50,093 nucleotides of DNA from Candidatus Mediterraneibacter norwichensis (GTDB lineage: Bacteria; Bacillota; Clostridia; Lachnospirales; Lachnospiraceae): positions 1 through 50,093 of the forward strand of contig DXIU01000065.1 of the NCBI GenBank assembly GCA_019112765.1, given 5' to 3'. The position numbers and the translations under genes are program-made. The notes under the pieces are model-generated. The model was given only the letters and a program-made list of their open reading frames with translations. It ran no database searches and was not told the DNA's origin. Positions 48,533 to 50,093 of the stretch are shown in pieces; position 1 is the first letter of the stretch; every line of letters begins with the position of its first letter.

Positions 48533-48674
48533 CTATAGAAGATAAAAATCTGCAGAAAGAAAAATGATAGTAGAATTCCGGATAATAAAAAAGAATGAGC
48601 CTCTGATGATATGGGCCCATTCCCTCAATTCCATTTACAATAAAAAGTATACACTATTTTACGGCGGCATTCAA
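48533..48674 (-). promoter_or_regulatory. Promoter and early terminator/leader of the antiporter
   Basis: On the minus strand TTGAAT (48674-48669), 17 bp, TATACT (48651-48646) form a strong promoter. About 20 bases after the predicted start, GAATGGGCC / GGCTCATTC (48622-48593, one mismatch) forms a hairpin followed by six U residues, an intrinsic terminator more than 100 bases before the start codon. A 33-codon frame (48634-48533, MELREWAHIIRGSFF...) runs through it, with almost no 5' leader. Attenuation of transport genes is plausible; the peptide is speculative. Confidence 0.6.
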
Positions 48675-48720
48675 GGGAAAAATTTCTGATAAAACCTGTC
48701 GGTTTATACCCGGGAACTTA

Positions 48721-48785
48721 TTGTTTCTTCAATCGGACGGGAAACAAGGGTATAATTAAAGCCAGAAAGAAAGGAGAGATCTACA
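48721..48785 (+). promoter_or_regulatory. Promoter and ribosome site of the alcohol dehydrogenase remnant
   Basis: TATAAT (48751-48756) with a weak TTCAAT -35 17 bp upstream and AAAGGAGAG (48771-48779) precede ATG 48786. Both signals are intact although the gene is not. Confidence 0.6.
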
Positions 48786-49250
48786 ATGCAGAAATTTGTA
48801 TATGAGTACGCGACAAAAGTTTATTTCGGAGAAGGCGCGGCAAAAGAACATCTGGCAGAGAACGGCATTCTGAAAGTCGGCAGAGTAACAGACTTCCAGG
48901 CACATCAGATGGAACATCAGCTGGGAGCCTACACGGACTGCAATCATGGACAGGGGCTGGCTGTAATCCATCCGGCATATTATCGTCATATTGTGAAAGA
49001 TGCGGAAGAAAAATTCCGGAGATTCGGAAAGGAAGTCTTTGGCGTGGACACAGCAGAGGCCGGTGTGGAGGCGCTGGCTGACTTTATCAAAGAATGCGGC
49101 CTTCCCGCAAAGATGGGCGAACTGAAATCCAGAACAGAAATCACACCGGAAATTCTGAGAAGCGTGGCAGATACCGGCAACGTGATCAAGTGTAATCCAA
49201 GAGAGCTGAGCCGCGATGAAATCTATGACATTCTGATGGAGTGTATGTAA
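48786..49250 (+). pseudogene. Iron-containing alcohol dehydrogenase with in-frame internal deletion
   Basis: A 154-codon frame joins the N-terminal strand of a group III alcohol dehydrogenase (FVYEYATKVYFGEGAAKEHL) to its C-terminal domain (TDFQAHQMEHQLGAYTDCNHGQGLAVIHP and the last helices). Between them about 220-230 residues are missing, with the NAD-binding GGGS motif and two of the iron ligands. Normal length is about 385. Frame is kept, and promoter and ribosome site are intact, so a small inactive protein may still be made. Confidence 0.85.
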
Positions 49251-49276
49251 AACAGTATATAAAACTATTTTCCCGG

Positions 49277-49312
49277 CAGCCGGCGGATGAACGAAGAGAA
49301 ATCCGCCGGCTG
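49277..49312. terminator. Terminator-like hairpin after the dehydrogenase remnant
   Basis: CAGCCGGCGGAT (49277-49288) and ATCCGCCGGCTG (49301-49312) form a perfect 12-bp stem. The ATG of the following frame (49287) lies in its arm. T run on the plus strand is absent; on the minus strand a partly U-rich stretch follows. Confidence 0.7.
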
Positions 49313-49766
49313 TCCTGATATTATGAGATTTTCTGTGAAGAAAGAGATTTATGTAGATAGAAAAGAGGTTGATCCGGACAGAGTGTACGGGGAAGGATAT
49401 TCCGGCGGCGGAGAGACCATGTCCCGGGTGATGGGAAAGCGGCCGGATCTTTTTACCACGTATCTTCAGTGCAGTTCCCGGTGGGACGGATCATATGAGC
49501 CGGTAGTGCAGAGCCGGACTCCGGTGTATTTTGTCATAGGGGAAGACGACGAATACTACGGCTCCGGTCCTACCCGGGAGGCTTATGAAACGCTTTACAG
49601 TATGTACAGAGAAGAGGGAATGTCCGATGAGGAAATTCAGGAAGTTCTGGTGCTGGATATAAAAGATGCAGACTATTTTGAGAGTCAGGGAGTGACGGCC
49701 CAGCACGGAGGCGGCAATCTGTTTGCCGCGGATCGAGAGATTATGGGATGGCTTTTTGGTAAATAA
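49287..49766 (+). pseudogene. C-terminal fragment of an alpha/beta hydrolase
   Basis: The frame carries VDPDRVYGEGYSGGGETMS with the nucleophile serine motif GxSxG, then TPVYFVIGEDDEYYGSGPT (acid) and VTAQHGGGN (possible catalytic His) from the second half of a prolyl-oligopeptidase-like or esterase hydrolase. The first half with the oxyanion loop and the early strands is missing. The annotated ATG is within a terminator hairpin and has no ribosome site, so translation from it is unlikely. Probably debris of a deletion. Confidence 0.7.
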
Positions 49767-49832
49767 ATGATTATCATATCCGGTGATATACTTTTTGCCC
49801 GGCAAATGAAAAAAGGGGTTAAATGAGCAGTA

Positions 49833-49861
49833 TTGACAGCCGGGGACAGCTGAACTATAGT
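49833..49861 (+). promoter_or_regulatory. Strong sigma-A promoter near the right edge
   Basis: TTGACA (49833-49838), 17 bp, TATAGT (49856-49861): an almost consensus promoter. A start near 49868 would drive the partial frame running off the window. Confidence 0.75.
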
Positions 49862-49875
49862 TTTATTTGTAATAA

Positions 49876-50093
49876 GATCGGGCAAGAGAGAATCAGTCAA
49901 AGGAACGCTACGGTGTTTCTGTGGAGGGTTCGGCACGTCTGATGGTGCTGGCTTATGAGCGGAAGTATCAGGCTATCCCACGCCCCGTCCGGGCAGTTAT
50001 GAGGAAGATATTTTCCTCGCCCAGGCTTGTCACGAAGATGTATCGAAAGAAAGACCGGGAGAATACGGAGAACGCTGCAAAATATCCCGGCAG
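49876..50093 (+). CDS. Unrecognised partial reading frame at the right edge
   Basis: An open frame from about 49876 to the window end, without stop. Possible starts are GTG 49921 and ATG 49942, the latter 13 bases after GGAGGG. The product is basic (VLAYERKYQAIPRPVRAVM, then a Lys/Arg-rich stretch). No family was recognised; the strong promoter upstream supports that something is transcribed here. It may equally be a remnant, given the damaged genes on its left. Confidence 0.35.

Overview
The window looks like a chromosomal segment of a Gram-positive, anaerobic gut-type Clostridia, most likely a Lachnospiraceae member. The grounds are the gene families (pyruvate formate-lyase with its activase, IreB/RuvX/DUF1292, RNase J, a TrmR/U32 tRNA-modification pair, an HPr-like protein, a DUF4317 protein), strong AGGAGG-type ribosome sites, frequent GTG/TTG starts and moderate GC. 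The genus is an inference; no rRNA or tRNA gene was seen.

From 1 to about 28.8 kb the genes are dense and intact. They are: the end of pflB and pflA; a MATE exporter behind an attenuator-like leader; a DUF4317 protein; a MarR/cytidylate-kinase-like pair; a MarR-controlled heterodimeric ABC exporter with one degenerate ATP site; a 350-bp imperfect palindrome; a lipoprotein and a molybdenum-cofactor cluster (moaC, mogA/moaB-like, moaA, MOSC); a GH25 lipoprotein, prmA and rsmE; a cysteine desulfurase with thiI; an HPr-like gene; mtaB; ireB-ruvX-DUF1292; fur; RNase J; trmR and a U32 protease-like gene. An AgrA/AgrC-like two-component pair closes this part.

From 28.8 to 32.9 kb, a promoter carrying two 10-bp direct repeats 21 bp apart (LytTR/AgrA-box geometry) stands before an agrB cut off just ahead of its catalytic region. 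An ABC transporter operon (two permeases, an ATPase and an unknown membrane-anchored protein) and a small lipoprotein gene follow. This looks like an Agr circuit that lost its peptide-maturation genes but kept its output operon.

From 33 to 42 kb there are an anchored 'KPVIYLYP' protein, an ECF sigma factor with a membrane partner, a compact type I toxin-antitoxin locus (30-residue hydrophobic toxin, convergent antisense RNA), two OmpR-type two-component systems, and an orphan ABC ATPase beside permease debris.

From 42 to 50 kb there are a VanY-type carboxypeptidase, a polyphosphate-polymerase-domain (VTC) gene without its N-terminal half, a DUF4956 membrane protein, a large Gly/Ser-rich lipoprotein, an amidase and several broken genes. 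Seven genes between 29 and 50 kb carry truncations or internal deletions (agrB, FtsX-type permease, VTC, PEP/pyruvate-binding protein, cation/proton antiporter, iron alcohol dehydrogenase, alpha/beta hydrolase), while the first 28 kb shows none. No insertion sequence, prophage or CRISPR array was recognised.
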